Below, one piece after another: positions 51,568 to 63,129 of a stretch of DNA of 64,000 bases. Made by a program: the position numbers and the translations under genes. This DNA comes from Heterocephalus glaber (Eukaryota > Chordata > Mammalia > Rodentia > Bathyergidae). How positions within the stretch are numbered: the stretch's first letter is position 1; each line of letters starts with the position of its first letter. The stretch lies in NCBI RefSeq assembly GCF_000247695.1, contig NW_004624781.1:6680141-6744140 (forward strand), in the 5' to 3' direction. Below the pieces are notes generated by a model. It saw only the letters and a program-made list of their open reading frames with translations. It did not search any database and had not been told where the DNA came from.

Positions 51568-52684
51568 GTCTAGGGAGAAAGTATGCAGGCAAGGGGAATA
51601 ACCAGTGCAAAGACCTCGAGGCACAAGCTGTGGTCTGTAAGTGGGCCAGAGGGAGGGCTGGAGGTGGTAACGTAAGTAAAAGCAGAAGTAGGAGATGGAG
51701 TGGAGGGCGGCAAAGAACCAGATCTCCAAGGGCCTCACAGGCCATTGTAAAGTTGGTACTCTAAAGAATGATGAAACAGTGGAAGGTTTTGAGCACAGAA
51801 GGGATATGATCTGATCTACATTTTAAAAGGAAAAATATCTGGCTGCTGTGTTGAGAACAGATTTTAGGAAAAAAGGGAGAAAACAGGGAGACCAGTTTGG
51901 AAGGTGGTTATTTACAATCCAGGCAAGAAATAAATGCAACAGCTTCAAATGAAGACTAATATTCCGTACCATATTTCATTGACTCTATCATGTCATTGAT
52001 TATAGGACACACCCTGATTTGGGACCTGTTAAAATATGCAGTGTGAACGGCATTATGCAGTGTGAATTGCAGTATGCAAGGCTGAATTGGTGACTCAAAT
52101 ACCACAAGTGTTAGTGGTTGAAGACATGATTATTTGAAATAGTGAACAACTCTTGGTAAAGTTCCAAATGTAACAAAGTACTATTTTCTCCCAATTTACC
52201 CATTAGTTCTGTAGGTAGAAATTCAAAAGTAGTTTGTATTTAAATACAACATGGAGTTAGAGTCTAGGATCATTATTATACATAGATTTTTTTTAAAAAA
52301 TCTACGTTGATGCACATTAAAAGTTTCATAAGATGTAGGAAAGTTGTATAATGTAGCTGACTGTCTCGTGTGTACTCAGAAATCTAATAACCCTGGACCA
52401 TGTTCTCCAAATGCCCAGTCATTGTGACATCCAAAATTTGTCTCATTTCCAGAGAGGCCCCCAGAATGTGATGCCAACATAGTGCAAGATTCAGGACAAG
52501 CAAATGACCATACCACGATGCTCACTCCAATCAGAGGACAGCCGGGGACTCATGAGGGACCGATGGAGGAGACACAGAAGGCCATCCCCACAGCCATAGC
52601 CGGAATGCACTCCAGACCTCTGCCACCAGGGGGAGTCAGCCTTGGGGGAAGTGAGGCCTCTACCTTTTTCTATTTTAACATTTA

Positions 52685-53045
52685 ATATTCTTTTTTAATC
52701 GTGGTAAAATACAACAAAAATGTTCATCTTGACTTTTTTTCCAGTGCTGGACATACATGCTAACCACATGCTGTACTACCGATCTACACCACTAGCTCCA
52801 TTTTAACCATGCTAATTGTACATTTACATTATTCTACCACTAATCTCTGCAACAATTTTCATTTTGCACCATGCTACACCCATTACACGATCTCATTCTC
52901 CCCTCCTTCCAGCACCTGGCAATTTCCCTTCTACCCTCTGTCTCTATAAGTTTGCCTACTCTGAGTACCTCATTTAAATGCAACCATATAATGTTTTTAC
53001 TTTCGAGTCCAGTTTATGTCACTTAATGTAATGTCCTCAAGAGAC
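52685..53045 (+). mobile_element. Old L1M-type fragment with ID remnant
   Basis: tggtaaaatacaacaaaaat and tccagcacctggcaattt are typical of old L1 3' regions. A degraded ID-like piece lies at 52733-52800. Confidence 0.5.
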
Positions 53046-53430
53046 TTTGGAGGTAAGCTAGAGGGAAACCTGTCAGCTGATGTCACTGTTGAACCTCTAC
53101 ATCAGCCTCTCCCTAAAGCCCACTCTATCTCTAAGTATTTGGTTACTTGGTCAAAATATTTCATTTATCATTTAGGCCTATTTGTCTCTAATTTTCTGAC
53201 AATTTCTGGAACCTTCCATCTTCCTTCCTTAGATTAACATTTTGGTGTATATTCCTTCATACCTTTTAATGTACAGACTTTTAAATACACAATTATAAAA
53301 TATACAATATCTAAAATACCTATTTTATTTTTACATAGTGAAATCCTATGTGTATTTTTTTTTTTTTTTTGTCAAGGCTAGTTGGAGTCCTATATGCCTT
53401 CCTTATCTGTATGTCAAGTTCTTTTCTCCT

Positions 53431-53517
53431 ATTTTTTTTTTTTGGTACCGGGGATTGAACTTGGGTCCTTGTGCTTGCGTAACAGGCGACAAAACCACTG
53501 AGCTAAATCCCCAGCCC
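53431..53517 (-). mobile_element. ID-type SINE
   Basis: A full reverse copy with ctcctat on both sides. Confidence 0.92.
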
Positions 53518-53529
53518 TCCTATGTGTAT

Positions 53530-53815
53530 TGTTTAGCAACCTAATTTTTTTCTCTGAATAGCTCAATAGTAAATATAGACCTAGCTTAAACTCTTTTAGA
53601 GCTCCATTATACAGATGGAGCAAAACTTATTTAACCAATTTACCGCTGGTAAGTATTGAAATCTCCTCAATGTCTTGCTACTAGGAACATGCTATAGTGA
53701 ATACCCTTCTAAATATTTCTTTTGAATACATTTCTAGGACAAATGTCTTCCTAGTAGTTGTACCAAGTTTTATTCCTAATAGTTTATGAGAGTCCTGGAT
53801 TTCCTAGATTCTTAA
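53530..53815 (-). mobile_element. Old LINE fragment
   Basis: Antisense L1M-like sequence (aaatctcctcaatgtcttg, catttctaggacaaatg). Confidence 0.45.
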
Positions 53816-53938
53816 AAATATAGAGTATTGTTTATTATTTCATTTTTGTAATGCATTAAATTATATCTAACTTTTTTATAACACAATTTTTTATTATACT
53901 TTGCATGTGAAATTGACAACTTAAAAAATGGTTTTTGG

Positions 53939-54056
53939 TCCCAGATGTCTTGGCAGACACCTGTAATCACAGCACTCAGGCGACTGAGACAGGAGCATCT
54001 TGAGTTCAAGGCTAACCTGAGCTACATAGTGAGACCCTGTCAAAAACAGAAAAACA
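53939..54056 (+). mobile_element. B1 SINE
   Basis: cacctgtaatcacagcac and gctacatagtgagaccc. Confidence 0.85.
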
Positions 54057-54074
54057 AAAACAAAAGCAAAAAAA

Positions 54075-54248
54075 GACCAGCACTCTGGGAGGCTGAAGGA
54101 GGAGGATAACGAGTTGAACCCAGCCTGGGCAACTTGGTGACTTAGTGAGACCCTATCTTGAAATTTGAAAAACTACAAAAGGGCTGGAGATGTAGCTCAG
54201 TGTGAAGGCCCTGGGTTCAATCCTCAGCCCTGTAAAATAAATAAATAA
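54075..54248 (+). mobile_element. B1-dID composite
   Basis: B1 part (ccagcactctgggaggctg) then ID part (ggctggagatgtagctcag) and an AT-rich tail. The forward order B1 then ID is clear. Confidence 0.8.
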
Positions 54249-54254
54249 ACAAAT

Positions 54255-54750
54255 TTTTAATTGGCCAACTTGATTTCTTTTTTTGTGAACTGCCTTTTCA
54301 AACCCTTCATCTGTTTGTCTACCAGGATATTCATCATTTATCTAATGATTCATAAAAGCTCTTTACAGAAGTAAGGGCTTTAAATCATTTTCAATCATAT
54401 ACATTACAGATATTTTCCCCAGTTTATTTGTATTTTAACAATTTTAATGGACTTTTTAAAAAGCTTTCATCTCACATCTGTGTTTCCTAGATGAACGTTA
54501 GACAAATTTTGACAAATACCAAAATATCTAATGGAATTTTGCTTGGAATTTCATTGCTATCATGGATTAATTTCTGAAGATTTATTTTTGATAACTAGTT
54601 TTCCTTTTCATGAGCAAATATGTCTATTATGTATCTTTTTGCTTTATGCCTTTTAGCAAAATTTTATGGGTTTCTCTGTAAAAATCCTACACATTTCAGA
54701 TTAAGTTTAATTCAGAAGTATGTCATAGCTGTTGTAATTAATGTGAATCA
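54255..54750 (-). mobile_element. Old L1M fragment
   Basis: AT-rich antisense LINE-like sequence (aaacccttcatctgtttg, cagatattttccccagt). Low-resolution call. Confidence 0.45.
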
Positions 54751-54777
54751 AATCTTTTCCTAACTGCCAAATACCTT

Positions 54778-54783
<6 letters not shown>

Positions 54784-54810
<27 letters not shown>
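54784..54810. repeat. (TG)n microsatellite
   Basis: An uninterrupted dinucleotide run. Confidence 0.95.
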
Positions 54811-54831
54811 TTATATGAGTCAATTTATTGC

Positions 54832-55198
54832 TAGGATCTGAATGTCTGTCCCCTCCAAGTTATGTTGGAACCAAATCCCCATTACGGTGGCGTTAAGGGG
54901 TGAGACCTTGTGGGAACTGATTAAATCATGAGGGCAACCCTCATGGATAGATTAGTGTCCTCATCTGAGAGCCTTTGGAGAGAGTCTACCCCTTTTCTTC
55001 CTCCACCCTCCATCATGGGAGGACATAGTTTTTGTACCCTCCAGAGGCTGCAAAGAGAGCAGAAGAGAGAGAAGAGAAGCAGAAGAGAGCAGCCCTTACC
55101 AGACAGCAAACCTGCCAGGACCTCCATCTTGGATTTCCCAATCTTCAGAACTGTGAGAAATAAATTTCTATTATTTATAAATCACCCAGTCCTGGCAT
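54832..55198 (+). mobile_element. MST/THE1-like MaLR LTR (3' end incomplete)
   Basis: ttaaatcatgagggcaaccc, accagacagcaaacctgcc and cagaactgtgagaaataaat follow the MST-type order. It stops before the usual CA end. Confidence 0.75.
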
Positions 55199-55199
55199 C

Positions 55200-55575
55200 A
55201 TCCAATTTTAAGAAAATGTATTTTATTGTGGCAAAACATACACAAAGTAGACAGAATAAAATAATGAACCCCAAGGGCCGGGGATTTAGCTCAGTGGTTT
55301 CACTGCTTGCTGTGCAAGCACAAGGACCCAAATTCGATCCCCGGTACCTAAAAAAAAATAATTAATTAATTTAAAAATAATGAACCCCAAGTATCATTAT
55401 CCAGCCTCTCAAAACATTGACCTGTGTCTCGCCCACGTCACTAGCTACTTACCCCACCCCTCACGTTTTGAAACAAATCCCAGACATCATATCCTTATAT
55501 CTGTAAATATTTCAGTAGTCGCCATGAAATTTTCCATTCAGCTTTTTTTCACTTGCAATCAAAGGAAGACAAAGA
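55200..55575 (+). mobile_element. Old L1M fragment split by an ID
   Basis: tggcaaaacatacacaaag and aaatcccagacatcatatcc. The ID lies inside. Confidence 0.5.
55276..55373 (+). mobile_element. ID-type SINE with perfect 18-nt target duplication
   Basis: A full copy. aaaataatgaaccccaag is found at 55258-55275 and 55374-55391 without mismatch, so this insertion is young. Confidence 0.95.
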
Positions 55576-56209
55576 CATAAATAATTCAATTAAATATTTT
55601 TAAGTATTCTGATGTTGGCAGTGAAGGTTGATTTGGGGGACCTTGGAGGAGTGCATAAGAGCTACTGCATCTACAGGGATTTATTATCAAGACTTTTAAA
55701 TTTTTTCCATTTTTCTTTTTATGGTAAAGTGCAGTAGAACCCAATTAAAATTCCACATTATCATATGCATAGTAATATAGCATGGATTGAATCACAGTGT
55801 CTTTAGATATGAAACAAAGCCATCAAAACAAATTTTATTTAAGAGACCTAAATCCCAAGGAACTTATTAGAGATCTTCCTTGCTGTTAGAAATTTTAAAG
55901 GATCTCACTATAAATCCCCTTGGATATATTTTAAACTTTCTATCTGATTGATCAGAGATTTCCAGGGAAAGAGTTTATTGTCTCTTGTCCATTATTTTAG
56001 TCTGCAGGATCATGAATGATGTTGCCCATCTGGGAAGGTCAATATAGAGGGTATGAGATTGAAACTCATCTCCAAATAGATATTTGGCAAGCAGGAAATC
56101 CTCTTTAGTCTCACATTTACCATAATAGGCAGCTGTTGCTCTAACAGAACAATTTCCCAGTGTCAACAGGGGCCAAGAACTGTCTTTATTGGTTTTGTAA
56201 CCCCTTTAG

Positions 56210-56375
56210 ACTAATATGTACAATTCTGGGCACGTGCACAACTATTACCCTGGCCCTACCCTGCAAGGTAGATTTTTATTAGTCTAAATTTGCACCACGA
56301 CTCAGAGAGACTTACTCAAGACCAAACACTTAAATGTGGGAGAGCCAGGCTTAGAGCATCAGCTAGGGCTATTCA
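56210..56375 (-). repeat. MIR/L2-like repeat
   Basis: A degraded core (cctgcaaggtagatttttatt, cagagagacttactcaag). Confidence 0.45.
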
Positions 56376-56884
56376 GGTTGTAAGCAACAGAAACTGGCTG
56401 AGTTTAGCTTAAAAAGGGGGGAATTCCAGGGATAGAGAACAGCTCACAAAAAATGGGGAGCTAGAGGAGACAAGCTGGAAGTGGGGATGACTCCATCCTA
56501 CAGTCTGGAGAGAGTGAATATCAACCCTTTTTTTCCCCATTCTATCATTTTGCTCAAGATTTATAGTTCATGGAAAGAAATCCCTTACTGAAGTTGGGGT
56601 ATACAGGCCTGACTACTTCACCTCAACACTGGGACAACTCTGTTGAGCCATTTTAGTTCCAGAGATCCCTGTGGGGTAGAATGAGGCTGTTGGTTGTCCA
56701 TGGCTCAACCTTTCCCTGTCTCCTCCCCTGATCAACGCTTCTCCCTTCCACAGGTATCGACTCTAAGAGGATTTTACAAAGAAACATCTTGCATGGTAAA
56801 CTCAGATTGAGACTACACCTTGGAGAACCCAATCTGAGAAATTTCTACCCAGCAATTTGTGTCTGACTCCAAAGTCCAAAATTC

Positions 56885-57020
56885 TTAATGCTTCATTGTG
56901 GCATTAAAAAGTTGTAGTAAAAATGCATCTAACATAAAATTGACCATTTTAATCAGGTTTAAATATACAGTTCAGTGGCATTAAGTACATTCACACTGCT
57001 GAGCAACTTCATTTGTGACT
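56885..57020 (+). mobile_element. Old L1M-type fragment
   Basis: aacataaaattgaccatttt and acagttcagtggcattaag. Confidence 0.5.
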
Positions 57021-57603
57021 TATTTATAGGTTCTAATGACCCCTTTAGAATCATAGAGCCACAAAATTGGAGCTGGAGAAGAGAGATTGTTATATGCTCA
57101 GGTATGCAAATTCAACTACCAGAAGTCAGCAAACACAAAAAGACAGAAACAGAAAGATGAATGGGAGGTGAGAGAAGGAGAGAGAAACACAGCAGGCAAG
57201 TCCCTCCTCTGTGGCACTTGCCGAACAAGAAATGGAAACTCAGGGCCCCTCAGGTACTGTTTCTCACAGACAGGGTCTCCAGGTTCAGGTGATTCAGATT
57301 TACCATGTGCATTTTGCTAGAACACGGAGACAAACACAGGCCAAGTACATTATGCGCTCTCATTGAAGAAACCAAGATTAGCCATCATACTAGAGGAGAG
57401 CAAAGCAAGAAAAGATGGCAACATCTTGAGGATTCCCTAGGGGATTTTCAAGGGTAATTCTTAACATATGTAGTTTTCAACCTTTTTTCCTGACCTTTGA
57501 GCCTCACCTAGGTAAGATACAACTCTCCTTACATTTGCTTGCATTGTAGTAGGACAGCATTAACTCATTCCAAAAAGTCACATCATTTAAAAACAGTGAA
57601 TGG

Positions 57604-57703
57604 GGGCCGGGGATTTAGCTCAGTGGTTCTACTGCCTGCCTTGCAAGTGGAAGGACCTGAGTTCAGTCCCCAGTACCAAAAAACCCAAAAACAAACAAAC
57701 AAA
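57604..57703 (+). mobile_element. ID-type SINE
   Basis: A full copy with flanking (a/c)cagtgaatgg at 57593-57603 and 57704-57714. Confidence 0.93.
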
Positions 57704-57779
57704 CCAGTGAATGGAGATATCATAGAAGAAAATCACACAGAAAGTTCTTTTTAGAGTATTTATGGGTGTCACTGTCAGT

Positions 57780-58230
57780 AGAACTCTATAGCAGCACTGT
57801 CCTGTGGAAATATAATATGGGCCACAAAGGTAATTTTAAATTTTCTTAAAGCAAAATGTTTTAAAAAGTAAAAAAAGAAGGCCAGGTGTGGTGGCACACA
57901 CCTGTACTCTTAGCACTCGGAAGGCTGAGGCAGGAGGATTGCTGGGAATTCAAGGCTAGCCTGGGCTACATAGTGAGTTCAAGTCCAGCCTGGGCTACAT
58001 AGCAAGACTCTCTCAAAAATACTCCTAAAATAAATAAATAAATAAATGTAAAAAAAAGAAATGGGTTAAATTAGTAATATAATTTATAATTCTACAATAT
58101 TATAATTTTAACGTGTAATCAATATAACAATGTGTTAAAATTTTTTTCATGCTAAATGGGTATTTTGTACTTACCGCACATCTCAATTCCAAGAGAACAT
58201 CAGGCTCAAAGGTCACATGTGTCTTATTGT
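57780..58230 (+). mobile_element. Old hAT-Charlie-type element split by a B1
   Basis: agcagcactgtcctgtgg, aatataatatgggccac and cgcacatctcaattcc are a familiar ancient repeat pattern. A B1 is inserted at 57881-58020. Confidence 0.55.
57881..58020 (+). mobile_element. B1 SINE (full length with internal duplication)
   Basis: gtggtggcacacacctg, then two copies of the cagcctgggctacatag segment, characteristic of rodent B1. Confidence 0.92.
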
Positions 58231-58920
58231 GGCAGGGCAGGTCTGGAACATATTTTCAGCTAACAGAAAGACCTGTCATTTCTCTGGGAAGTTTAATCTA
58301 ACAGGGTAGCATTGGAGAGGAAGAGGTGAAAAAATGTAGCTCCATATAAAAACTCATCTGCCGGAACTAAGGTAGGCTGCCATGTGTCCTAGAATTAAAA
58401 ATGGGCAATTCTGTTGGCAGAGAATGCAAACCCAACTAAACCTACATCTCACCCTTAGCAGAAAGAAGCAGTATCTCTGAGACAGAACAGAAATCAATAG
58501 TTTCCAATTCCCAGGGAGCAGGGAATCAGTATGATCTCACAAGGATAATTCATCATGCATTCCAATCAGCCCTGTGCGCTATAGACAGAAAGTCTATTCT
58601 TTAAGCCTCATTGCCTTCCATTCTGGAGGAGGAAGTAGCAGCAGCTCATGGAGAAGGCATAAGAAAATCACCCAGGTATTGAACTGCTGATTTAATTTAA
58701 AACAACAAACTACTTTTTACAACATAAAGTAATGGAAGTAAGTGCTCAAGTTTTACCACTTTGAAATAAAATTGAAATAAGGAACTGAAAACAGCTTTGT
58801 GAAAAATGACACAGATTTTTAAAACCATGAGCTCCATTCTACTAGTTCTGTGCCTACATCCTGCCAAATAAAATAAAGGACTAATTTATTCACATATCCT
58901 TAAGCAGACACCAAGTGTGA

Positions 58921-58923
58921 CAC

Positions 58924-58950
<27 letters not shown>
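58921..58950. repeat. (CA)n microsatellite
   Basis: A nearly pure dinucleotide run. Confidence 0.95.
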
Positions 58951-58954
<4 letters not shown>

Positions 58955-59483
58955 GCGTCTGATGTAGAAATCTTGAACTTGAGATTCATAAAACATGAAA
59001 AACTCTTATAAAACTCATAAAAACTCTTCCATAATTAGTAGAGTTGCAGGGCCTCAGCAGAAGCAAATCATGAAGCTGACCTGTTAAAAACTTCTTTAAA
59101 ATCCATAGCACATGGAAATAGAACTGTTGCAGAGAAGCACAAAGGAAAAAGTTACAAACCACATGAGGAAATAAATCACTAAGAAATGGTAAGCACAAAG
59201 CTGAAACAAACAGGAAAACACATACCTCCAGAATTCAAGATAATAGAACGATCTAAAGAGATTTTTAAACAAGTTTCTTTAAAATATTCAAGAAATAGAT
59301 AATGTTAGGACAAAAATTAAAAATTTTAAAGTACCAATATAGAAAAAAGATCAATTAGAAATTTCAGAAACAAAAAATACATCAATTGTGGAAAATATTT
59401 AGCGAACAAATAAAACTTTAAATTAATAGCTAAAGACAAATTAATGGATGTGAAGCTGGACATAAAGAAATCATGCAAAATGA

Positions 59484-59590
59484 GCCATGTGTGGTGGTGC
59501 ATGGCTATAATCCCAGCACTGTGGAGGCTGAAGCAGGAAGATTTCAAGTTTGAGGCTGGCTGAACTGCTTAGTGAGGCAGTATCTTAACC
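59484..59590 (+). mobile_element. B1 SINE
   Basis: gtgtggtggtgcatggctat, tcccagcactgtggaggctg. Confidence 0.85.
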
Positions 59591-59669
59591 GAGGGTGGAG
59601 GAGATCATACAAAATACTGTGCAAACATATAAAAAGATTAAAAAGGGTTTTTTTTTTCTAAGTCAGATT

Positions 59670-59800
59670 GCCAGACACAGTAGGGTACACCTATAGTCCT
59701 AGGTACTCTGGAGGCTGAGGCAAGAAGATAACTTGAGCCCAAGAGTTGGAGACCAGCCCAAGCAACACAGCAAGACCCTGTCTCTAAAAAAATAAAATAA
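59670..59800 (+). mobile_element. 7SL-derived SINE (B1-like, diverged)
   Basis: gacacagtagggtacacc, aggtactctggaggctgagg and agaccagcccaagcaac. Confidence 0.75.
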
Positions 59801-60060
59801 AAAATCAGGAACATGAGGGATAAAATGAGAAGATCCTGCCACCTATCTCCAGTAGGAGGTGCAAATGAAGAAAATGGAGAGAAGTGATATTTGGATAAAT
59901 AATGAGTGAAATGTTAGAGATTTAATTTTAAATATATCCACTCAATAGGAAAAAGAGCAACACATGTTCACCTAAACATAGTAAAGTTGGAGAACATCAA
60001 AGAGAAGAATCTTAAAACTACCGGAGACATAATAAAGGTACAGGGTGTGACTACAACCTC

Positions 60061-60121
60061 TTTCTCTGAAAATAAGACCTAGCTGGAAAATAATCAGCCT
60101 TGAAAACTAGTGATCAAAAAT
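60061..60121 (+). repeat. Left arm of an inverted-repeat element
   Basis: The segment with taagacctagctggaaaa and aatcagccttgaaaacta has a reverse-complement partner at 63130-63190. Over about 60 nt the arms differ at roughly eight positions. The core of 37 nt has one mismatch. Confidence 0.8.
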
Positions 60122-60135
60122 TCCAGCCCCTGGGC

Positions 60136-60218
60136 CGGGGATTTACCTCAGTGGTTTCGCTGCCTGCTGCACAAGCGCAAGGACCCGAGTTCGATCCTCT
60201 GTACCAAAAGAAAAAAAA
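60136..60218 (+). mobile_element. ID-type SINE in the L1 target duplication
   Basis: Head gccggggatttacctcag, gagttcgatcctctgtacc, A tail. aaaaattccagcccc flanks it on both sides. Confidence 0.92.
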
Positions 60219-60871
60219 AAAAAAATTCCAGCCCCAAACAGAATGGAGCAAATCGTCAAGCAGATTATACACCATAACTATGTAGGATTCATCCCAGGGA
60301 TGTGGGGATGGTTCAAGATATGCAAATCAATAAATGTAATATGCTGTATCAACAGAACCAAGGACAAAAATCACATGATCATCTCAACAAGCAGAAAAGG
60401 CATTTGACAAAGTCCAACACCCATTCATGATAAAAAAAAAACCCCTACAGAAAATGAGAATACATGGTCTTTATCTCAATCTGATAAGAGCCATCTATAT
60501 CAAACCAACAGCCAACACCATACTAAATGGTCAAAAACTGAAAGCTTTCACTCTAAAATCGGGAACAAGACAAGGATGTCTGCTATCACTACTCTTATTC
60601 AATATAGTTTTGAAAACATTAGCCAGAGTGATTAGAGAAGAGAAGGAAATAAAAGGAATAAAGAAAGGAAAGGAAGAAGTTATTTGTAGATGACATGGTA
60701 CTTTACATAGAAGGGCCCAAAAATTCCACCAAAAGACTCCTAGATTTAATAACCAAATTCAGTAGCATAGTGGATACAAAGGCAACATTCAACAATCAAT
60801 AGCCTTCCTGTACACGAATAACAAACTCACCGACAGAGAAATTAGGGAAACCATACCTTTTATAACAGCAT

Positions 60872-60873
60872 GA

Positions 60874-60909
<36 letters not shown>

Positions 60910-60932
60910 GAAAGAAAGAGAAAGAAAGAAAG
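60872..60932. repeat. (GAAA)n microsatellite
   Basis: About 15 gaaa units at the edge of the nested L1 tail. Confidence 0.95.
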
Positions 60933-61080
60933 AGGGAGGGGTAGAGGGGTTGACAGGAGGGCAGGGGAATGGGGAAAAAAATAAGAACCAGGATATACTA
61001 TGTAAAGGTTCAAATTCCCAATAATGAATGTCATCATATTGTATACCTAAAATGTACCAATAAACTTAATAAAAAAGAAA
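60933..61080 (+). mobile_element. Second L1 3' UTR fragment nested in the L1
   Basis: Contains aatgaatgtcatcatattg and atgtaccaataaacttaat, homologous to the L1's own end at 63.0-63.09 kb. It interrupts ORF2, which resumes at about 61085. Confidence 0.75.
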
Positions 61081-61693
61081 GAAAGGAAATAAACCTAATG
61101 AAGGAAGTAAAAGACCTTTACACTGAAAACTATGGTACTCCGAAAAAGGAGATTGAAGAAGATATCAGAAAATGGAAAGATATCCCTTATTCTTGGGTAG
61201 GAAGAATCAATAAAGTGAAAATGGCCATAGTCCCAAAATTGTTATACAGATTTAATGTAATTCTGATCAAAATACCAATAGCATACCTCACAGAATTAGA
61301 GAAAATAATCCTAAAATTCATTTGGAACCAGAAGAGACCTAGAATAGCAAATACAATCCTTGGCAACAAAGGCAAGGCAGGGGGCATCACAATCCCTGAC
61401 TTGAAATTATGTTACAAAGCTACAGCAATAAAAACCTCATGGTACTGGGGGGGGGGAGAAAAACAGACCTAAGGATCAATAGAACAGACTAGAAGATGTG
61501 GAAACAACACCCAACACATTCAGCCACCTTATCTTTGACAAAGGGGCCAAACACTTTCACTAGAAGAAAGATAGCCTCTTCAATAAATGATGTTGGAAAA
61601 ACTGGCTTTCCACATGTCAAAGACTAAAACTAGATCCATATCTCTCACCATGCACTAAACTAAAATCAAAATGGATAAAAGATCTAAATATTA

Positions 61694-61775
61694 AAATAGG
61701 ATTTAGCTCAGTGGTTTTGACGCCTGCTGCGCAAGTGCAAGGACCGGAGTTTGATCCTCGGTACCAAACAAACAA
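61694..61775 (+). mobile_element. ID-type SINE within L1
   Basis: ggatttagctcagtgg, ggagtttgatcctcggtacc and an A-rich tail. The first few bases of the head are missing. Confidence 0.88.
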
Positions 61776-61931
61776 AAGACAAACAAAATAGAAACACTAA
61801 ATCTACTGGAAGGTGGAATACGTAGAACTCTTGAAGACAGGTGTAGACAAAGACTATGAACAAAATCTCAGTCACTCAGGAAATATCACAAAGAATCAAC
61901 ACTTGGATCTCATCTTATTAAAAAGCTTTTG

Positions 61932-62013
61932 TGGCCGGGGATTTAGCTCAATGATTTCGCCGCCTGTTGTACAAGAGCAAGGACCTGAGTTTGATCTCCA
62001 GTACCAAAAAAAA
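61932..62013 (+). mobile_element. ID-type SINE within L1
   Basis: A full copy flanked by aaaaagcttttg at 61920-61931 and 62014-62025. Confidence 0.94.
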
Positions 62014-63129
62014 AAAAAGCTTTTGCATAGCAAAAGAAACCACCAATAGAGTGAAGAGATAACCCACAGAGTGAGAAAAAATTTTTGCCAGCTCTTCCTC
62101 AGACAAAGGACTACTATCTAGAATATATAAAGGATGCAAAAAAAAATTAGTTCTCTAAATTTAAAGACTCAGTCCAAAAATGGGCATCTGAAATGAACAG
62201 ACATTTCTCAGATAAAGAAGAAGAAATGGCAAATAAATTTATGAAAAAATGTTCAACATCACTGGTCATTCCAGAGATGGAAATTAAAATAATGCTGATT
62301 CCATCTCACTCCAGAAAGAATGGCTATTATCAAGAAATCAACCAATAACAAATGCTGGCAGGGCTGTGGAGAAAAAAGGAACCCTTCTCCATTGCTGGTG
62401 GGAGTATAGATTGGTGCAATCACTGTGAAAATCAGTATGGAGATTCCTCAAAAAACTAAAACTAGAGGTTACATTTGATCCAGTGATTCCCCTGCTTGGT
62501 ATTTTCCCCAAATAATTAAAAGCATCATACTACAGTGATATATGTGCACCCATGTTTACAGCAGCACAGTTGGTAATAGCTAAATCTTGGAAATAGCCCA
62601 AATGCCCATCAACCAATGACTGGATAAAGAAGATTTGGTTTTTTTATACAATGGAATACTACTCTGCCATGGAGAAGGATAAACTTGAGACTTTTATAGG
62701 TAAATGGATGCACCTTGAGACCATACTCTTACATAAAATAATTGGATACACATGTTCAAATATCGCATAGTTACTCTGGTATGAGAAACTGAAAGTGTAA
62801 ATAAGGACCAAAATATATAACAAATATTGGAGAGTGGGAAGAAAATGTTCAAATGGGAAGGGGAACCAGAGAGTGGGGAGGGAGAAAAAAAGGAAAGGAA
62901 AAGGAAAAAAACAGAATCGAAGGAAAAAATGAAAATAAAACTTTTGTAAATAAGGAGAGGAAGAGGGATTGAAGAGAGGAGAGGGTAAGAAGAAAAAAAG
63001 AAGAATCAAGCTATATCATGTACAGTTATAAATTCCCTATGATGAATGTTATCATCATGTATATCTGAAATGCACCAATAAAATTAATTAATTAAAAAAT
63101 GCCAGCCCCAAATCAACCCATCCTTGATA

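Larger units (their letters stand above)
49990..51960 (+). repeat. Ancient mammalian interspersed repeat (host of three insertions)
   Basis: Pieces such as ccctggcttctggagcaaac, aggcaataaacaatcaac, ggttttgagcacagaagg and gctgctgtgttgagaac follow in the order of a widespread old repeat whose class I cannot name securely. It is cut by a solo LTR, an ID and a hAT element. Confidence 0.5.
60238..63095 (+). mobile_element. 5'-truncated L1 (ORF2 3' part and 3' UTR), disrupted
   Basis: Begins inside ORF2. Reverse-transcriptase sequence is visible ([18 protein letters not shown] near 60.56 kb, FVDDM at 60683-60697), in different frames, so a frameshift separates them. The ORF2 C-terminal region follows at 61.08-61.47 kb, then non-coding ORF2 remains and a purine-rich 3' UTR ending ccaataaaattaatt. 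Interrupted by a second L1 tail, a (GAAA)n run and two IDs. Candidate duplication (c)cagccccaaa lies at about 60224-60237 and 63099-63110. Not capable of movement. Confidence 0.88.

Noticed and set aside
60872..60932. Regularly spaced repeat that could suggest an array system
   Set aside because: It is a plain GAAA microsatellite. No CRISPR-like spacer structure exists anywhere in the window.
60969..61472. A 167-residue frame with LINE similarity
   Set aside because: It is part of a truncated, frameshifted L1 ORF2 with a nested insertion at its start and cannot be a host gene.
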